The notes: generated by a model not told the origin, from the letters alone. DNA of 64,000 nt from Pseudomonas beijingensis (GCF_030687295.1 NZ_CP117425.1:5708001-5772000), one strand, 5' to 3'; shown: positions 19,307 to 29,702, counted from the first letter of the stretch. Translations and numbers: made by a program.

Positions 19307-19368
19307 TGATGAAGACTTGCCGATAGCCGAGCCAGGCGAAACGGCCTAAGTACTTTTCAGCAGGCAAC

Positions 19369-19397
19369 AAAAAACCGGGCACAAGGCCCGGTTTTTT
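19369..19397 (-). terminator. intrinsic terminator of the alpha operon
   Basis: AAAAAACCGGGC / GCCCGGTTTTTT stem with a five-base loop and A/T runs on both sides, 14 bases past the rplQ stop. It ends the rpsM-rplQ transcript. Confidence 0.92.
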
Positions 19398-19410
19398 GTT
19401 TGTTGCCGAC

Positions 19411-19797
19411 TTACTCAGCGGATACAGCTTCACCGCTGGTAGCACGATCAACCAACTCGACGTACGCCATAGGCGCGTTGTCGCCAGCGCGGAAACCGCA
19501 CTTGAGGATGCGCAGGTAGCCACCCTCACGGGTAGCGTAACGCTTGCCCAGGTCGTTGAAGAGCTTACCAACGATAGCTTTCGAACGAGTACGGTCGAAA
19601 GCCAGACGGCGGTTAGCCAGGCTATCTGTCTTGGCCAGAGTGATCAGCGGCTCAGCAACGCGACGCAGTTCTTTGGCTTTCGGCAGTGTAGTTTTGATCA
19701 GCTCGTGCTCGAACAGCGACACCGCCATGTTTTGGAACATGGCCTTGCGGTGCGAGCTGGTGCGGCTCAGGTGACGACCACTTTTACGATGACGCAT
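19411..19797 (-). CDS. rplQ: 50S ribosomal protein L17
   Basis: L17, 128 residues, last gene of the alpha operon. It opens with [20 protein letters not shown], the basic rRNA-binding start typical of the family, and carries [24 protein letters not shown]. It lies 42 bases after rpoA and is followed by the operon terminator. Confidence 0.97.
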   Translation of the reverse strand: MRHRKSGRHLSRTSSHRKAMFQNMAVSLFEHELIKTTLPKAKELRRVAEPLITLAKTDSLANRRLAFDRTRSKAIVGKLFNDLGKRYATREGGYLRILKCGFRAGDNAPMAYVELVDRATSGEAVSAE

Positions 19798-19839
19798 GGT
19801 TCATTCCTTACCAAACACAACGTTCGGTGATTACGACGA

Positions 19840-20841
19840 TCAGGCAGTCGCCTTGTCGTCCTTCTTAAGACTTGCAGGCGGCCAGTTGTCGAGGCGCATG
19901 CCGAGGGACAGACCGCGGGAGGCCAGAACGTCCTTGATTTCAGTCAAGGATTTCTTGCCAAGGTTCGGAGTCTTCAACAGCTCTACTTCGGTACGCTGAA
20001 TCAGGTCGCCGATGTAGTAGATGTTTTCCGCCTTAAGGCAGTTAGCCGAACGTACAGTCAGTTCCAGATCGTCAACCGGGCGAAGCAGGATCGGATCGAT
20101 CTCGTCTTCCTGCTCGACAACCACTGGCTCACTGTCACCCTTGAGGTCGACGAACGCAGCCAACTGCTGTTGCAGAATGGTTGCAGCACGGCGGATAGCC
20201 TCTTCAGGATCCAGGGTACCGTTGGTTTCCAGATCAATAACCAGCTTGTCCAGGTTGGTACGCTGTTCGACACGGGCGTTTTCCACCACGTATGCGATAC
20301 GGCGAACTGGGCTGAACGAAGAGTCAAGCTGCAAGCGACCGATGCTGCGGCTTTCGTCTTCATCGCTCTGACGCGAGTCTGCCGGTTCATAACCACGACC
20401 ACGAGCTACGGTGAGCTTCATGTTCAGGGCGCCGTTAGACGCCAGGTTAGCGATTACGTGATCGGGGTTAACGATCTCGACATCATGATCCAGCTGAATA
20501 TCGGCAGCGGTAACCACCCCCGAACCCTTCTTCGACAAGGTCAGCGTAACTTCGTCACGACCGTGCAGCTTGATAGCCAGACCTTTCAGGTTCAACAGGA
20601 TTTCAATTACGTCTTCCTGTACACCTTCGATGGCGCTGTACTCGTGGAGCACACCGTCAATCTCGGCCTCGACTACTGCACAGCCGGGCATTGAGGACAA
20701 CAGGATGCGGCGCAGCGCGTTGCCCAGGGTGTGGCCGAAACCACGCTCGAGAGGCTCGAGAGTGATCTTGGCGCGGGTTGGACTGACAACCTGCACATCA
20801 ATATGGCGGGGTGTCAGGAACTCATTTACCGAAATCTGCAT
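19840..20841 (-). CDS. rpoA: DNA-directed RNA polymerase subunit alpha
   Basis: RNA polymerase alpha, 333 residues. The N-terminal domain (about 1-235) includes [22 protein letters not shown] for dimerisation and core assembly. An acidic linker ([16 protein letters not shown]) leads to the C-terminal domain (about 250-325), whose helix-hairpin-helix [20 protein letters not shown] contacts UP elements and activators. The frame is intact. As in other bacteria it is embedded between rpsD and rplQ, tying polymerase supply to ribosome supply. Confidence 0.98.
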   Translation of the reverse strand: MQISVNEFLTPRHIDVQVVSPTRAKITLEPLERGFGHTLGNALRRILLSSMPGCAVVEAEIDGVLHEYSAIEGVQEDVIEILLNLKGLAIKLHGRDEVTLTLSKKGSGVVTAADIQLDHDVEIVNPDHVIANLASNGALNMKLTVARGRGYEPADSRQSDEDESRSIGRLQLDSSFSPVRRIAYVVENARVEQRTNLDKLVIDLETNGTLDPEEAIRRAATILQQQLAAFVDLKGDSEPVVVEQEDEIDPILLRPVDDLELTVRSANCLKAENIYYIGDLIQRTEVELLKTPNLGKKSLTEIKDVLASRGLSLGMRLDNWPPASLKKDDKATA

Positions 20842-20863
20842 GGATGCACCTATTTTCTAGCCC

Positions 20864-21484
20864 TTACTTGGAGTAGAGCTCGACAATCAGGCTTTCGTTG
20901 ATGTCGGCGGACAGATCACTGCGAGCAGGAACGTTCTTGAAAACGCCCGACTTCTTCTCAGTGTCTACTTCTACCCATTCTACGCGGCCACGTTGGGCAC
21001 ACAGATCGAGAGCTTGGACAATGCGAAGTTGGTTCTTTGCTTTCTCGCGAACAGCAACCACGTCACCAGCACGAACCTGGTAGGACGGAACGTTTACGGT
21101 CTGACCGTTAACGCTGATCGACTTGTGCGATACCAGCTGACGGGATTCGGCACGAGTAGAACCGAAACCCATACGGTATACAACGTTGTCCAGACGGCAT
21201 TCGAGCAGTTGCAACAGGTTTTCGCCGGTTGCGCCTTTCTTGCCAGCAGCTTCTTTGTAGTAGCCGCTGAATTGACGCTCGAGAACGCCGTAGATACGAC
21301 GGACCTTCTGCTTTTCACGCAGTTGGGTGCCGTAATCGGACTGGCGACCGCGGCGTTGGCCGTGGATACCAGGTGCTGCTTCAATGTTGCACTTCGATTC
21401 GATCGCGCGCACGCCGCTCTTCAGAAAAAGATCGGTGCCTTCGCGACGAGCGAGTTTGCATTTTGGACCAATGTAACGAGCCAT
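20864..21484 (-). CDS. rpsD: 30S ribosomal protein S4
   Basis: S4, 206 residues, primary 16S rRNA binder. It opens with [24 protein letters not shown] and has an S4 RNA-binding domain around residues 95-155 ([32 protein letters not shown]). In E. coli S4 represses its own alpha operon; no pseudoknot equivalent was verified here. The N-terminus lacks the four-cysteine zinc finger found in some other S4 forms. Confidence 0.98.
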   Translation of the reverse strand: MARYIGPKCKLARREGTDLFLKSGVRAIESKCNIEAAPGIHGQRRGRQSDYGTQLREKQKVRRIYGVLERQFSGYYKEAAGKKGATGENLLQLLECRLDNVVYRMGFGSTRAESRQLVSHKSISVNGQTVNVPSYQVRAGDVVAVREKAKNQLRIVQALDLCAQRGRVEWVEVDTEKKSGVFKNVPARSDLSADINESLIVELYSK

Positions 21485-21502
21485 TCTTTACAATCTCCTG
21501 GA

Positions 21503-21892
21503 TTACACGCGGCGCTTCTTCGGCGGACGGCACCCGTTGTGCGGGATTGGCGTCACGTCGGTGATGCTGGCGATCTTGTAGCCACAGCCGTTCAAAGCGC
21601 GGACTGCGGATTCACGACCTGGACCTGGACCTTTGACGTTGACGTCGAGGTTTTTCAGGCCATATTCCAGCGCAGCTTGACCAGCACGCTCAGCAGCTAC
21701 TTGAGCAGCGAACGGGGTGGACTTGCGGGAACCGCGGAAACCCGAACCACCGGAGGTAGCCCAGGAAAGAGCGTTACCTTGACGGTCGGTAATGGTCACG
21801 ATGGTGTTGTTAAAAGAAGCATGGATGTGGGCGATGCCATCAACCACTGTCTTTTTAACTTTTTTACGAGGACGAGCAGCAGGTTTTGCCAT
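21503..21892 (-). CDS. rpsK: 30S ribosomal protein S11
   Basis: S11, 129 residues, of the 30S platform. Key stretches: [24 protein letters not shown] and the C-terminal [18 protein letters not shown]. The lysine-rich start [16 protein letters not shown] is family-typical. It is intact and in normal order between rpsM and rpsD. Confidence 0.98.
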   Translation of the reverse strand: MAKPAARPRKKVKKTVVDGIAHIHASFNNTIVTITDRQGNALSWATSGGSGFRGSRKSTPFAAQVAAERAGQAALEYGLKNLDVNVKGPGPGRESAVRALNGCGYKIASITDVTPIPHNGCRPPKKRRV

Positions 21893-21922
21893 GATTAAAT
21901 TCCTGTCGATTCGCTGGGGCGA

Positions 21923-22279
21923 TTACTTGCGGATCGGCTTACGCGGACCTTTACGGGTACGCGCGTTGGTCTTGGTACGCTGACCGCGTACTGGCAGACC
22001 ACGACGATGACGCAGACCGCGATAGCAACCGAGGTCCATCAAGCGCTTGATTTTCATGTTGATTTCGCGACGCAGGTCACCTTCAGTGGTGAACTTCGCC
22101 ACTTCGCCACGCAGCTGTTCAATCTGCTCGTCGCTCAGATCTTTGATCTTTGCCGCTGGGTTGACCCCAGTCACTGCACAAATTTTCTGTGCAGTAGTGC
22201 GACCAACACCATAGATGTAGGTCAGCGAGATAACAGTATGCTTGTTATCTGGAATGTTGACGCCTGCAATACGGGCCAT
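21923..22279 (-). CDS. rpsM: 30S ribosomal protein S13
   Basis: S13, 118 residues, of the 30S head, contacting the P-site tRNA through its basic tail ([18 protein letters not shown]). It starts [26 protein letters not shown]. It is the first gene of the alpha operon here, preceded by its own candidate promoter, unlike the layout where it simply follows rpmJ. Confidence 0.98.
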   Translation of the reverse strand: MARIAGVNIPDNKHTVISLTYIYGVGRTTAQKICAVTGVNPAAKIKDLSDEQIEQLRGEVAKFTTEGDLRREINMKIKRLMDLGCYRGLRHRRGLPVRGQRTKTNARTRKGPRKPIRK

Positions 22280-22338
22280 TCAGTGGGACTCCAATTGACA
22301 GCTACCTACGCCCCGGAAGCCAAGAAATAGGGCGCGAG

Positions 22339-22367
22339 ATAATATCGCTGTAATAACAAATAATCAA
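22339..22367 (-). promoter_or_regulatory. candidate promoter of the alpha operon (rpsM)
   Basis: TTGATT (22362-22367), a 17-base spacer and TATTAT (22339-22344) on the minus strand. The -35 begins at the base next to the hairpin at 22368-22391. Transcription would begin near 22332, leaving a leader of about 53 bases before rpsM. Confidence 0.6.
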
Positions 22368-22391
22368 CCCGGCAGCGCACTAGCTGCCGGG
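22368..22391 (-). terminator. hairpin at the spc/alpha operon boundary
   Basis: Perfect nine-base stem CCCGGCAGC / GCTGCCGGG with a six-base loop, 19 bases after the rpmJ stop. On the minus strand it is followed by TTGATTATTTG, T-rich but not a pure run, so termination may be partial. Confidence 0.6.
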
Positions 22392-22409
22392 CTTAAAGCA
22401 CAATCACAC

Positions 22410-22526
22410 TCAGCCTTGGCGCTGTTTGTGACGCGGTTCCGCGCTGCAAATTACCCGAACAACACCTTCGCGGCGAATAATCTTGCAGTTACGGCACAGC
22501 TTTTTCACCGATGCACGAACTTTCAT
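22410..22526 (-). CDS. rpmJ: 50S ribosomal protein L36
   Basis: L36, 38 residues, starting [19 protein letters not shown]. It is the zinc-binding (C+) form, with Cys11, Cys14, Cys27 and His32 in the C-x2-C-x12-C-x4-H pattern. Some bacteria hold a zinc-free paralogue elsewhere for zinc shortage; none is in this window. It follows secY by 30 bases and closes the spc operon. Confidence 0.95.
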
Positions 22527-22556
22527 CACCAACTCCTCGAACCTTATGGACGCTAC

Positions 22557-23885
22557 TCAGCGCAACATGCCGCTGCCGTAGCCCTTCAGGTTGGCTTTCT
22601 TCATCAGGGATTCGTACTGGTGCGAAACGAGGTGCGATTGTACTTGGGACATGAAGTCCATCACAACCACGACCACGATCAGCAACGAGGTCCCGCCAAG
22701 GTAGAACGGTACGTTTGCCGCAACCACCAGGAACGGGGGAAGCAAGCAGACGGCCGTCATGTAAAGAGCACCGAACAAGGTCAAACGAGTCAGAACGCCA
22801 TCAATGTAGCGCGCCGACTGCTCACCTGGACGGATGCCCGGAATAAAGGCACCGGACTTCTTCAGGTTTTCCGCTACGTCTTTCGGATTGAACATCAACG
22901 CCGTATAGAAGAAGCAGAAGAAAATAATCCCTGCACTAAACAGCAGAATATTCAACGGCTGACCAGGAGCGATCGACTGCGAGATGTCCTGCAACCAGCC
23001 CATACCTTCAGACTGGCCGAACCAGGCACCCAACGAAGCCGGGAACAGCAAGATGCTGCTCGCGAAAATAGCCGGGATAACGCCGGCCATGTTCACTTTC
23101 AACGGCAAGTGGCTGGTCTGCGCAGCAAATACCTTGCGGCCCTGCTGACGCTTGGCGTAGTGAACAGCAATACGACGCTGGCCACGCTCAATGAACACCA
23201 CGAAACCGATAATCGCTACTGCCAGCAAACCGATGGCAACCAGGGCAAAGATGTTGATATCACCCTGACGCGCAGACTCGAAAGACTGCCCGATCGCTCT
23301 CGGAAGACCGGCGACGATACCTGCGAAGATCAACATCGAGATACCGTTGCCAACACCACGCTCAGTAATCTGCTCACCCAGCCACATCATGAACATCGCA
23401 CCCGCCACAAAAGTGGTTACCGCGACGAAATGGAAGCCAAAGTCACCAGTGAACGCTACGCCCTGCCCCGCCAAGCCGATGGACATGCCAACAGCTTGAA
23501 CAAGAGCGAGGACGACAGTGAGGTAGCGGGTGTACTGGCTGATCTTGCGACGGCCAGCTTCACCTTCCTTCTTCAACTGCTCCAGCTGCGGGCTGACAGC
23601 GGACATCAATTGCATGATGATCGATGCCGAAATGTACGGCATGATCCCCAGTGCAAAGATGCTCATCCGCTCCAGCGCGCCGCCGGAAAACATGTTGAAC
23701 AAGCTAAGAATGGTCCCCTCATTCTGTCGAAACAGGTCCGCGAGTCGGTCCGGGTTGATACCTGGAACCGGGATGTGTGCGCCTATTCGGTAGACGATAA
23801 TCGCCAGGAACAGAAAACGCAGACGAGCCCAGAGTTCAGACATACCGCCTTTGCCGAGCGCAGAGAGAGCACCTTGCTTAGCCAT
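22557..23885 (-). CDS. secY: protein translocase subunit SecY
   Basis: SecY, 442 residues, the channel of the inner-membrane Sec translocon, with ten membrane helices. It opens [22 protein letters not shown] and has family stretches such as [14 protein letters not shown], the cytoplasmic loop [24 protein letters not shown], and [17 protein letters not shown] near the C-terminus. It begins directly after rplO. Its partner gene secE is at 49285-49653 in this window. Confidence 0.98.
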   Translation of the reverse strand: MAKQGALSALGKGGMSELWARLRFLFLAIIVYRIGAHIPVPGINPDRLADLFRQNEGTILSLFNMFSGGALERMSIFALGIMPYISASIIMQLMSAVSPQLEQLKKEGEAGRRKISQYTRYLTVVLALVQAVGMSIGLAGQGVAFTGDFGFHFVAVTTFVAGAMFMMWLGEQITERGVGNGISMLIFAGIVAGLPRAIGQSFESARQGDINIFALVAIGLLAVAIIGFVVFIERGQRRIAVHYAKRQQGRKVFAAQTSHLPLKVNMAGVIPAIFASSILLFPASLGAWFGQSEGMGWLQDISQSIAPGQPLNILLFSAGIIFFCFFYTALMFNPKDVAENLKKSGAFIPGIRPGEQSARYIDGVLTRLTLFGALYMTAVCLLPPFLVVAANVPFYLGGTSLLIVVVVVMDFMSQVQSHLVSHQYESLMKKANLKGYGSGMLR

Positions 23886-24323
23886 TTATTCCTCGAACTT
23901 GCCGCCAGCTGCTTCGATAGCCGCACGCGCACCTTTGGTGGCGCCGATTCCCTTTCCGATGGTGACAGCACGAGCAACTTCGCCCGACAGCATGATTTTC
24001 ACACGCTGAACGCTCTGGTTGATCACGTTGGCATCCTTCAGGGACTGCACGGTGACGATGTCGCCGTCCACTTTGGCCAGCTCGGACAGACGCACTTCTG
24101 CGCGGTCCATGGCTTTCAGGGAAACGAAACCGAACTTCGGCAGGCGACGATGCAGCGGCTGTTGACCGCCTTCAAAGCCTGGAGCAATGGTGCCACCGGA
24201 GCGGGAGGTCTGACCTTTGTGGCCACGGCCACCGGTCTTGCCCAAACCACTACCGATACCACGGCCCGGACGATGCTTTTCGCGACGGGAACCCGGCGCT
24301 GGACTCAGATCATTGAGTTTCAT
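23886..24323 (-). CDS. rplO: 50S ribosomal protein L15
   Basis: L15, 145 residues. The glycine-rich N-terminus ([27 protein letters not shown]) reaches into 23S rRNA. The stop abuts the secY start without a gap, and the start lies three bases from the rpmD stop. Confidence 0.98.
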   Translation of the reverse strand: MKLNDLSPAPGSRREKHRPGRGIGSGLGKTGGRGHKGQTSRSGGTIAPGFEGGQQPLHRRLPKFGFVSLKAMDRAEVRLSELAKVDGDIVTVQSLKDANVINQSVQRVKIMLSGEVARAVTIGKGIGATKGARAAIEAAGGKFEE

Positions 24324-24326
24324 CGA

Positions 24327-24503
24327 TTAACCCTCGACACGCAGCATGTAGTAAGCCTTGTTGATCATCCCGCGATTTTCGGGAGTATCCAGGACTTCTA
24401 CAGTGTGACCGATGCGACGCAGACCCAGACCCTTAACGCACAGTTTGTGGTTAGGGATGCGGCCGGTCATGCTTTTGATCAGCGTAACTTTTACGGTAGC
24501 CAT
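24327..24503 (-). CDS. rpmD: 50S ribosomal protein L30
   Basis: L30, 58 residues, beginning [20 protein letters not shown] and ending [12 protein letters not shown]. It sits two bases from the rpsE stop and three from the rplO start, in normal spc order. Confidence 0.96.
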   Translation of the reverse strand: MATVKVTLIKSMTGRIPNHKLCVKGLGLRRIGHTVEVLDTPENRGMINKAYYMLRVEG

Positions 24504-24505
24504 GA

Positions 24506-25006
24506 TCAGAAGATCTCCTTGACGCTTTTGCCACGCTTGGCGGCAATGGATTCAGGAGACTGCATTGCTTTCAAACCCTTGAAAGTGGCGTGAACCACGT
24601 TTACTGGGTTAGTCGAGCCATAGCACTTGGCCAGAACGTTCTGAACGCCAGCAACTTCGAGGACAGCACGCATAGCGCCGCCAGCGATGATACCGGTACC
24701 TTCAGAAGCAGGCTGCATGTACACCTTCGAAGCGCCATGGGCGGACTTCATTGCGTACTGCAGAGTGGTGCCGTTCAGATCAACCTGGATCATGTTGCGG
24801 CGAGCAGCTTCCATTGCCTTCTGGATCGCAGCAGGCACTTCACGCGACTTGCCACGGCCGAAGCCAACACGGCCTTTACCATCACCCACTACGGTCAACG
24901 CAGTGAAAGTGAAGATACGGCCGCCTTTAACGGTTTTGGCTACGCGGTTAACTTGAACCAGCTTCTCGATGTAGCCTTCGTCGCGCTTTTGGTCGTTATT
25001 TGACAT
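24506..25006 (-). CDS. rpsE: 30S ribosomal protein S5
   Basis: S5, 166 residues, affecting translational accuracy. The N-terminal double-stranded RNA-binding-like half has [21 protein letters not shown]; the C-terminal half has APPLY-like [23 protein letters not shown]. The frame is intact. Confidence 0.98.
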   Translation of the reverse strand: MSNNDQKRDEGYIEKLVQVNRVAKTVKGGRIFTFTALTVVGDGKGRVGFGRGKSREVPAAIQKAMEAARRNMIQVDLNGTTLQYAMKSAHGASKVYMQPASEGTGIIAGGAMRAVLEVAGVQNVLAKCYGSTNPVNVVHATFKGLKAMQSPESIAAKRGKSVKEIF

Positions 25007-25009
25007 AAC

Positions 25010-25360
25010 TTAGAACTCCAGCCCAGCTTCACGAGCAGCATCAGCCAGCGCCTTGACGCGGCCGTGGTACTTGAAGCCAGAGCGGTCGAAAGCCACCTGC
25101 GAGACGCCAGCGGCTTTAGCACGCGTAGCGACCAGCTGGCCAACCTTAGTGGCCGCGTCGATGTTGCCAGTGGCGCCATCACGCAGTTCTTTATCCAAAG
25201 TCGAGGCACTTGCCAGGACTTTGTTGCCGTCGGCCGAAATGACCTGGGCGTAGATGTGCTGCGACGAGCGGAACACGCAGAGACGCACGACTTCGAGTTC
25301 GTGCATTTTCAGGCGTGCTTTGCGAGCGCGACGCAGTCGAGTAACTTTTTTGTCGGTCAT
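25010..25360 (-). CDS. rplR: 50S ribosomal protein L18
   Basis: L18, 116 residues, binder of 5S rRNA in the central protuberance. It has a basic start ([18 protein letters not shown]) and the end motif [28 protein letters not shown]. Three bases separate it from rpsE. Confidence 0.98.
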   Translation of the reverse strand: MTDKKVTRLRRARKARLKMHELEVVRLCVFRSSQHIYAQVISADGNKVLASASTLDKELRDGATGNIDAATKVGQLVATRAKAAGVSQVAFDRSGFKYHGRVKALADAAREAGLEF

Positions 25361-25370
25361 TTGCTATGCC

Positions 25371-25904
25371 CTACTTCTTCTTGGCTTCTTTACGACGGAC
25401 GACTTCGTCCGCGTAGCGCACACCTTTGCCTTTGTACGGCTCTGGTGGACGGAAGTCGCGGATCTCGGCGGCCACTTGACCTACCAGCTGCTTGTCGATG
25501 CCCTTGATCAGGATATCGGTCTGGCTAGGAGTCTCAGCGGTGATGCCTTCCGGCAGTTCATAATCCACTGGGTGCGAGAAGCCAAGAGCCAGGTTCAGCA
25601 CTGTGCCTTTTGCTTGCGCTTTATAACCAACACCGACCAGCTGGAGCTTGCGCTCGAAGCCTTGGCTTACGCCTTGGACCATGTTGTTTACCAACGCACG
25701 AGTGGTACCAGCCATTGCGCGAGTCTGTTGATCGCCATTGCGAGCAGCGAAACGCAGCTCACCAGCTTCTTCAACGATCTCAACGGACGAATGGATGTTC
25801 AGTTGCAGAGTGCCCTTGGCACCCTTCACCGAAAGCTGTTGGCCTGCGAATTTGACTTCGACACCGGCTGGCAGCTTAACGGGGTTCTTAGCGACGCGTG
25901 ACAT
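25371..25904 (-). CDS. rplF: 50S ribosomal protein L6
   Basis: L6, 177 residues, near the sarcin-ricin loop, where translation factors bind. It starts [21 protein letters not shown]. The C-terminal signature [24 protein letters not shown] is present. Confidence 0.98.
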   Translation of the reverse strand: MSRVAKNPVKLPAGVEVKFAGQQLSVKGAKGTLQLNIHSSVEIVEEAGELRFAARNGDQQTRAMAGTTRALVNNMVQGVSQGFERKLQLVGVGYKAQAKGTVLNLALGFSHPVDYELPEGITAETPSQTDILIKGIDKQLVGQVAAEIRDFRPPEPYKGKGVRYADEVVRRKEAKKK

Positions 25905-25916
25905 GCTTATCCCCCC

Positions 25917-26309
25917 TTAGAACACAGTGCAAAGAACTTCGCCGCCGACACCGGCAGCGCGCGCAGCACGATCCGTCATCACACCTTTGTTGGTGGAGAC
26001 GATAGACACACCGAGACCGCCACGAACTTTTGGCAGATCATCGACGGACTTGTACTGACGCAGGCCTGGACGGCTAACGCGCTTCACTTCCTCGATGACC
26101 GGACGGCCTTCGAAGTACTTCAGCTCGATGGACAGCAGAGGCTTGATTTCGCTGCTGATCTGATAACCCGCAATGTAACCTTCGTCCTTCAGGACTTTGG
26201 CAACAGCTACCTTCAACGTAGAAGATGGCATGCTTACGACGGACTTTTCAGCCATCTGGGCATTACGGATACGAGTTAGCATGTCCGCTAACGGGTCCTG
26301 CATACTCAT
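25917..26309 (-). CDS. rpsH: 30S ribosomal protein S8
   Basis: S8, 130 residues, starting [23 protein letters not shown] lies 11 bases before the first ATG, and the E. coli protein starts the same way. The C-terminal [22 protein letters not shown] matches the rRNA-binding end. In E. coli S8 also represses the spc operon by binding its mRNA near rplE. Unusually, a spacer of about 210 bases with a promoter and hairpins separates it from rpsN, so it may be expressed partly on its own. Confidence 0.98.
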   Translation of the reverse strand: MSMQDPLADMLTRIRNAQMAEKSVVSMPSSTLKVAVAKVLKDEGYIAGYQISSEIKPLLSIELKYFEGRPVIEEVKRVSRPGLRQYKSVDDLPKVRGGLGVSIVSTNKGVMTDRAARAAGVGGEVLCTVF

Positions 26310-26331
26310 GGGCTAGACGCTCCTAATACAC

Positions 26332-26402
26332 AAAAAATTAGCCTTTCGGCTAGTACGTGTCGCCGAGCGCATCCGTGCAACAAAAACACGGGCTCAGGCG
26401 AG
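26332..26402 (-). ncRNA. candidate structured RNA or leader in the rpsN-rpsH spacer
   Basis: Downstream of a promoter-like element, the minus strand has three hairpins in about 70 bases: GGCTC-GCCT-GAGCC (26391-26404), CCGTG...CACGG (about 26373-26391), and TAGCC-GAAA-GGCTA (26339-26352) followed by A and six T. The last looks like a short intrinsic terminator, which would make a separate RNA of about 70 nt; if it reads through, the same sequence is the 5' leader of rpsH. No open reading frame with a ribosome site fits inside. It could be a site for S8 feedback, but this is speculation. Confidence 0.35.
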
Positions 26403-26408
26403 CCGGGT

Positions 26409-26437
26409 ATTCTAGACACACCCCACAAATGAATCAA
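26409..26437 (-). promoter_or_regulatory. candidate promoter inside the spc operon, upstream of rpsH
   Basis: TTGATT (26432-26437), a 17-base spacer and TAGAAT (26409-26414) on the minus strand. The -35 lies within the distal arm of the hairpin at 26430-26459. Transcription would start near 26402. Confidence 0.5.
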
Positions 26438-26459
26438 GCCCCAATAGGGGCTTGATTCA
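26430..26459 (-). terminator. strong hairpin after rpsN
   Basis: Perfect 13-base stem TGAATCAAGCCCC / GGGGCTTGATTCA with a four-base loop, about 60 bases after the rpsN stop. On the minus strand it is followed by TTTGTGGGG, not a real T-run; it may slow or stop polymerase, or protect the mRNA end. Confidence 0.55.
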
Positions 26460-26519
26460 AGTTCAAGGTCACCGACGGTCAGGATCTTGCAATCCCGCAC
26501 GTCGCGACTTTGACAGTGC

Positions 26520-26825
26520 TTACCAGCTGGCTTTAACCAGACCTGGAACGTCACCACGCATTGCAGCTTGACGCAGCATGTTACGGCCAAGGCCGAACTT
26601 GCGGTACACGCCGTGCGGACGACCAGTCAGGCGGCAGCGGTTACGCATGCGCGAGGCGCTTGCGTCACGTGGCTGCTTCTGCAGGGCTACGGTAGCTTCC
26701 CAACGCGCTTCTGGACTTGCGTTCAGATCAACGATGATAGCTTTCAGCGCTGCACGCTTGGTGGCGTACTTGGCAACGGTGAGCTGACGCTTCAGCTCAC
26801 GGTTCTTCATGCTCTTCTTGGCCAT
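26520..26825 (-). CDS. rpsN: 30S ribosomal protein S14
   Basis: S14, 101 residues, starting [21 protein letters not shown]. It is the long zinc-free (C-) form: the region [25 protein letters not shown] has no CxxC pair. It follows rplE by 13 bases and is followed by the unusual spacer before rpsH. Confidence 0.97.
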   Translation of the reverse strand: MAKKSMKNRELKRQLTVAKYATKRAALKAIIVDLNASPEARWEATVALQKQPRDASASRMRNRCRLTGRPHGVYRKFGLGRNMLRQAAMRGDVPGLVKASW

Positions 26826-26838
26826 TTTCCTACTCCAA

Positions 26839-27378
26839 TCAGTTGCGGAACGGGAATTTGAAAGCGCGCAGCAGTGCGCGACCTTCGTCATCCGTCCGAG
26901 CAGTGGTGGTCAGGGTAATGTCCAGACCGCGGAGAGCGTCGATCTTGTCGTAATCGATTTCCGGGAAAATGATCTGCTCTTTAACGCCCATGCTGTAGTT
27001 GCCACGACCATCGAAGGACTTGGCATTCAGGCCGCGGAAGTCGCGAACCCGAGGCAGGGAGATCGACAGCAGACGATCCAGGAACTCGTACATACGCTCA
27101 CGGCGCAGGGTCACTTTGACGCCGATCGGCCAACCTTCACGGACTTTAAAGCCAGCGATGGATTTCCGAGCGTAAGTCACGACGACTTTCTGACCGGTGA
27201 TCTTTTCCAGGTCAGCAACAGCGTGCTCGATGACTTTTTTGTCACCGATCGCTTCGCCCAGACCCATGTTCAGGGTGATTTTGGTAACGCGCGGAACTTC
27301 CATCACGTTCGAAAGCTTAAGTTCTTCCTTAAGTTTCGGTGCGATTTCCTTCCGGTAAATCTCTTTTAGTCGTGCCAT
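26839..27378 (-). CDS. rplE: 50S ribosomal protein L5
   Basis: L5, 179 residues, 5S rRNA binder that touches the P-site tRNA. It has the family stretches [20 protein letters not shown] and [23 protein letters not shown]. Its mRNA start is the S8 target in E. coli; I did not find a clear copy of that structure here. Confidence 0.98.
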   Translation of the reverse strand: MARLKEIYRKEIAPKLKEELKLSNVMEVPRVTKITLNMGLGEAIGDKKVIEHAVADLEKITGQKVVVTYARKSIAGFKVREGWPIGVKVTLRRERMYEFLDRLLSISLPRVRDFRGLNAKSFDGRGNYSMGVKEQIIFPEIDYDKIDALRGLDITLTTTARTDDEGRALLRAFKFPFRN

Positions 27379-27398
27379 GGTCTTCTACCTAGCAGTGT

Positions 27399-27713
27399 TC
27401 AAGCATCAACCGCTTTTTGGGTCGACTTGAAGACACGAATTTTCTTACCGTCTTCTACTTTGAAACCAACGCGGTCAGCCTTGTTGGTTTCGCCGTTGAA
27501 GATGGCGACGTTGGAAGCGTGCAGTGGCGCTTCTTTCTCGACGATACCGCCCTGTACGCCCGACATCGGGTTAGGCTTGGTATGACGCTTGACCAGGTTC
27601 AGACCACCAACAACCAGACGGTTGTCAGCAAGAACCTTCAGCACCTTACCGCGCTTACCTTTGTCTTTGCCGGCGATCACGATGATCTCGTCGTCACGAC
27701 GAATCTTTTGCAT
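27399..27713 (-). CDS. rplX: 50S ribosomal protein L24
   Basis: L24, 104 residues, an assembly initiator. The KOW motif region is [20 protein letters not shown] near the N-terminus, followed by [25 protein letters not shown]. Confidence 0.98.
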   Translation of the reverse strand: MQKIRRDDEIIVIAGKDKGKRGKVLKVLADNRLVVGGLNLVKRHTKPNPMSGVQGGIVEKEAPLHASNVAIFNGETNKADRVGFKVEDGKKIRVFKSTQKAVDA

Positions 27714-27724
27714 GTCGGATCTCC

Positions 27725-28093
27725 TTACAGCACTTCTGGGGCGAGCGAGACGATCTTCATGAACTTCTCAGTACGAAGTTCACGGGTCACTGGCCCAAAG
27801 ATACGGGTGCCGATCGGCTCTTGCTTGTTGTTCAACAGAACAGCAGCGTTGCCATCAAAGCGGATGATGGAGCCGTCAGCACGACGAACGCCATGGCGGG
27901 TGCGGACTACAACAGCAGTCATCACTTGGCCTTTTTTCACCTTACCGCGAGGAATTGCTTCCTTGACGGTAACTTTGATGATGTCACCGATACCAGCGTA
28001 ACGACGATGGGAGCCACCCAGCACCTTGATGCACATAACACGGCGAGCGCCGCTGTTATCGGCCACATCGAGCATGGATTGAGTCTGAATCAT
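27725..28093 (-). CDS. rplN: 50S ribosomal protein L14
   Basis: L14, 122 residues, at the subunit interface. It has [20 protein letters not shown] at the start and [20 protein letters not shown] at the end. It begins 23 bases after rpsQ, without an obvious promoter, so the spc genes probably share the S10 transcript. Confidence 0.98.
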   Translation of the reverse strand: MIQTQSMLDVADNSGARRVMCIKVLGGSHRRYAGIGDIIKVTVKEAIPRGKVKKGQVMTAVVVRTRHGVRRADGSIIRFDGNAAVLLNNKQEPIGTRIFGPVTRELRTEKFMKIVSLAPEVL

Positions 28094-28116
28094 ATAATTT
28101 CTCCGACCCCTAGCCC

Positions 28117-28383
28117 TTAGACTTCCACAGCGCGTTCGAGAACATCAACCAGCGCCCAAGACTTGGTCTTGGCCATCGGACGAGTTTCACGAATAGTGAC
28201 TTTGTCGCCGATGTGGCACTGATTGGTTTCGTCGTGCGCGTGCAGCTTAGTCGAACGCTTAACGTATTTACCGTAGATCGGGTGCTTAACGCGACGCTCG
28301 ATCAGAACGGTGATGGTTTTGTCCATCTTGTCGCTGACAACACGGCCAGTCAGCGTACGGACAGTTTTTTCGGCTTCAGCCAT
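28117..28383 (-). CDS. rpsQ: 30S ribosomal protein S17
   Basis: S17, 88 residues, early 16S binder with an OB fold. It contains [20 protein letters not shown] and [20 protein letters not shown]. It starts two bases after the rpmC stop. Confidence 0.97.
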   Translation of the reverse strand: MAEAEKTVRTLTGRVVSDKMDKTITVLIERRVKHPIYGKYVKRSTKLHAHDETNQCHIGDKVTIRETRPMAKTKSWALVDVLERAVEV

Positions 28384-28385
28384 GA

Positions 28386-28577
28386 TTACTTACCTGCCTG
28401 CTGGTTGAGCACAGTTTTCACGCGAGCGATGTCACGCTTAACTTGCGAGAGCAGATGAGACTGCCCCAACTGGCCAGTTGCTTTCTGCATACGCAGATTG
28501 AACTGGTCGCGCAGCAGGCCGAGCAGTTGCTCGTTCAGCTGCTGTGCTGATTTTTCACGAAGTTCATTCGCTTTCAT
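28386..28577 (-). CDS. rpmC: 50S ribosomal protein L29
   Basis: L29, 63 residues, at the peptide exit tunnel, beginning [20 protein letters not shown] with a two-helix hairpin. The start at 28577 overlaps the last base of the rplP stop; an upstream in-frame Met at 28580 would give one extra residue. Confidence 0.96.
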
Positions 28578-28990
28578 CACATCACCGTCCGTTTAACAAA
28601 GGAGGTGGCGAGCGGCAGCTTTGCAGCAGCCAGGGCGAAAGCCTCACGCGCCAGCTCTTCAGAAACACCCTCGATTTCATACAGGACTTTGCCTGGCTGA
28701 ATCTGGGCAACCCAGTACTCCACGTTACCCTTACCTTTACCCATCCGAACTTCGAGTGGCTTCTTGGTGACAGGCTTGTCCGGGAATACACGGATCCAGA
28801 TCTTGCCGCCACGTTTTACGTGACGGGTCAGAGCACGACGCGCTGACTCGATCTGACGAGCGGTGAGACGACCACGAGCAACAGACTTCAGCGCGAACTC
28901 GCCGAAGCTGACTTTGCTACCGCGCAATGCCAGGCCACGGTTGTGGCCGGTCATCTGCTTGCGGAACTTCGTACGCTTTGGTTGCAACAT
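28577..28990 (-). CDS. rplP: 50S ribosomal protein L16
   Basis: L16, 137 residues, lining the A-site tRNA path. It has [20 protein letters not shown] at the start, [22 protein letters not shown] in the middle, and [19 protein letters not shown]. The Arg of the [13 protein letters not shown] loop, target of YcfD-type hydroxylation in other species, is present. Confidence 0.98.
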
Positions 28991-29002
28991 TTGGCGTACC
29001 CC

Positions 29003-29689
29003 TTACTTAGCAGCTTTTTTACGAGGCGCTGGTGCTTGTGGTTTCAGTTCTTCTTGGCGACCACCAATTACTTCGCCTTTGAAGATCCAAACCTTTACAC
29101 CGATCACACCGTAAGTGGTGTGAGCTTCGTAGTTGGCATAGTCGATGTCGGCACGCAGGGTGTGCAGTGGCACACGACCTTCGCGATACCATTCAGTACG
29201 TGCGATTTCAGCACCGCCGAGACGACCGCTCACTTGGATTTTGATGCCTTTGGCACCAATGCGCATGGCGTTCTGTACAGCGCGCTTCATAGCGCGACGG
29301 AACATTACGCGACGCTCCAGCTGCTGAGCTACGCTCTGCGCAACCAGCATACCGTCGAGCTCCGGCTTGCGGATCTCTTCGATATTGATGTGCACAGGCA
29401 CACCCATTTGCTTGGTCAGGTCCTGACGCAGTTTCTCAACATCTTCACCTTTCTTCCCGATAACGATACCTGGACGAGCGGTGTGGATGGTGATACGTGC
29501 AGTCTGCGCCGGACGATGGATATCGATACGGCTTACGGACGCGCTTTTTAGTTTGTCTTGGAGATACTCACGCACCTTCAGATCAGCGAACAAGTAGTCC
29601 GCATAAGTCCGACCGTCTGCGTACCAGACGGAGGTGTGCTCCTTGACGATTCCCAGGCGAATGCCAATGGGATGTACTTTCTGACCCAT
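29003..29689 (-). CDS. rpsC: 30S ribosomal protein S3
   Basis: S3, 228 residues, part of the mRNA entry gate. The start at 29689 gives the standard [20 protein letters not shown]. The KH domain with [20 protein letters not shown] is at about residues 75-100, and [17 protein letters not shown] is near the end. The tail [16 protein letters not shown] is basic. It begins 14 bases after rplV. Confidence 0.98.
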
Positions 29690-29702
29690 CTCTTCGACTC
29701 CG

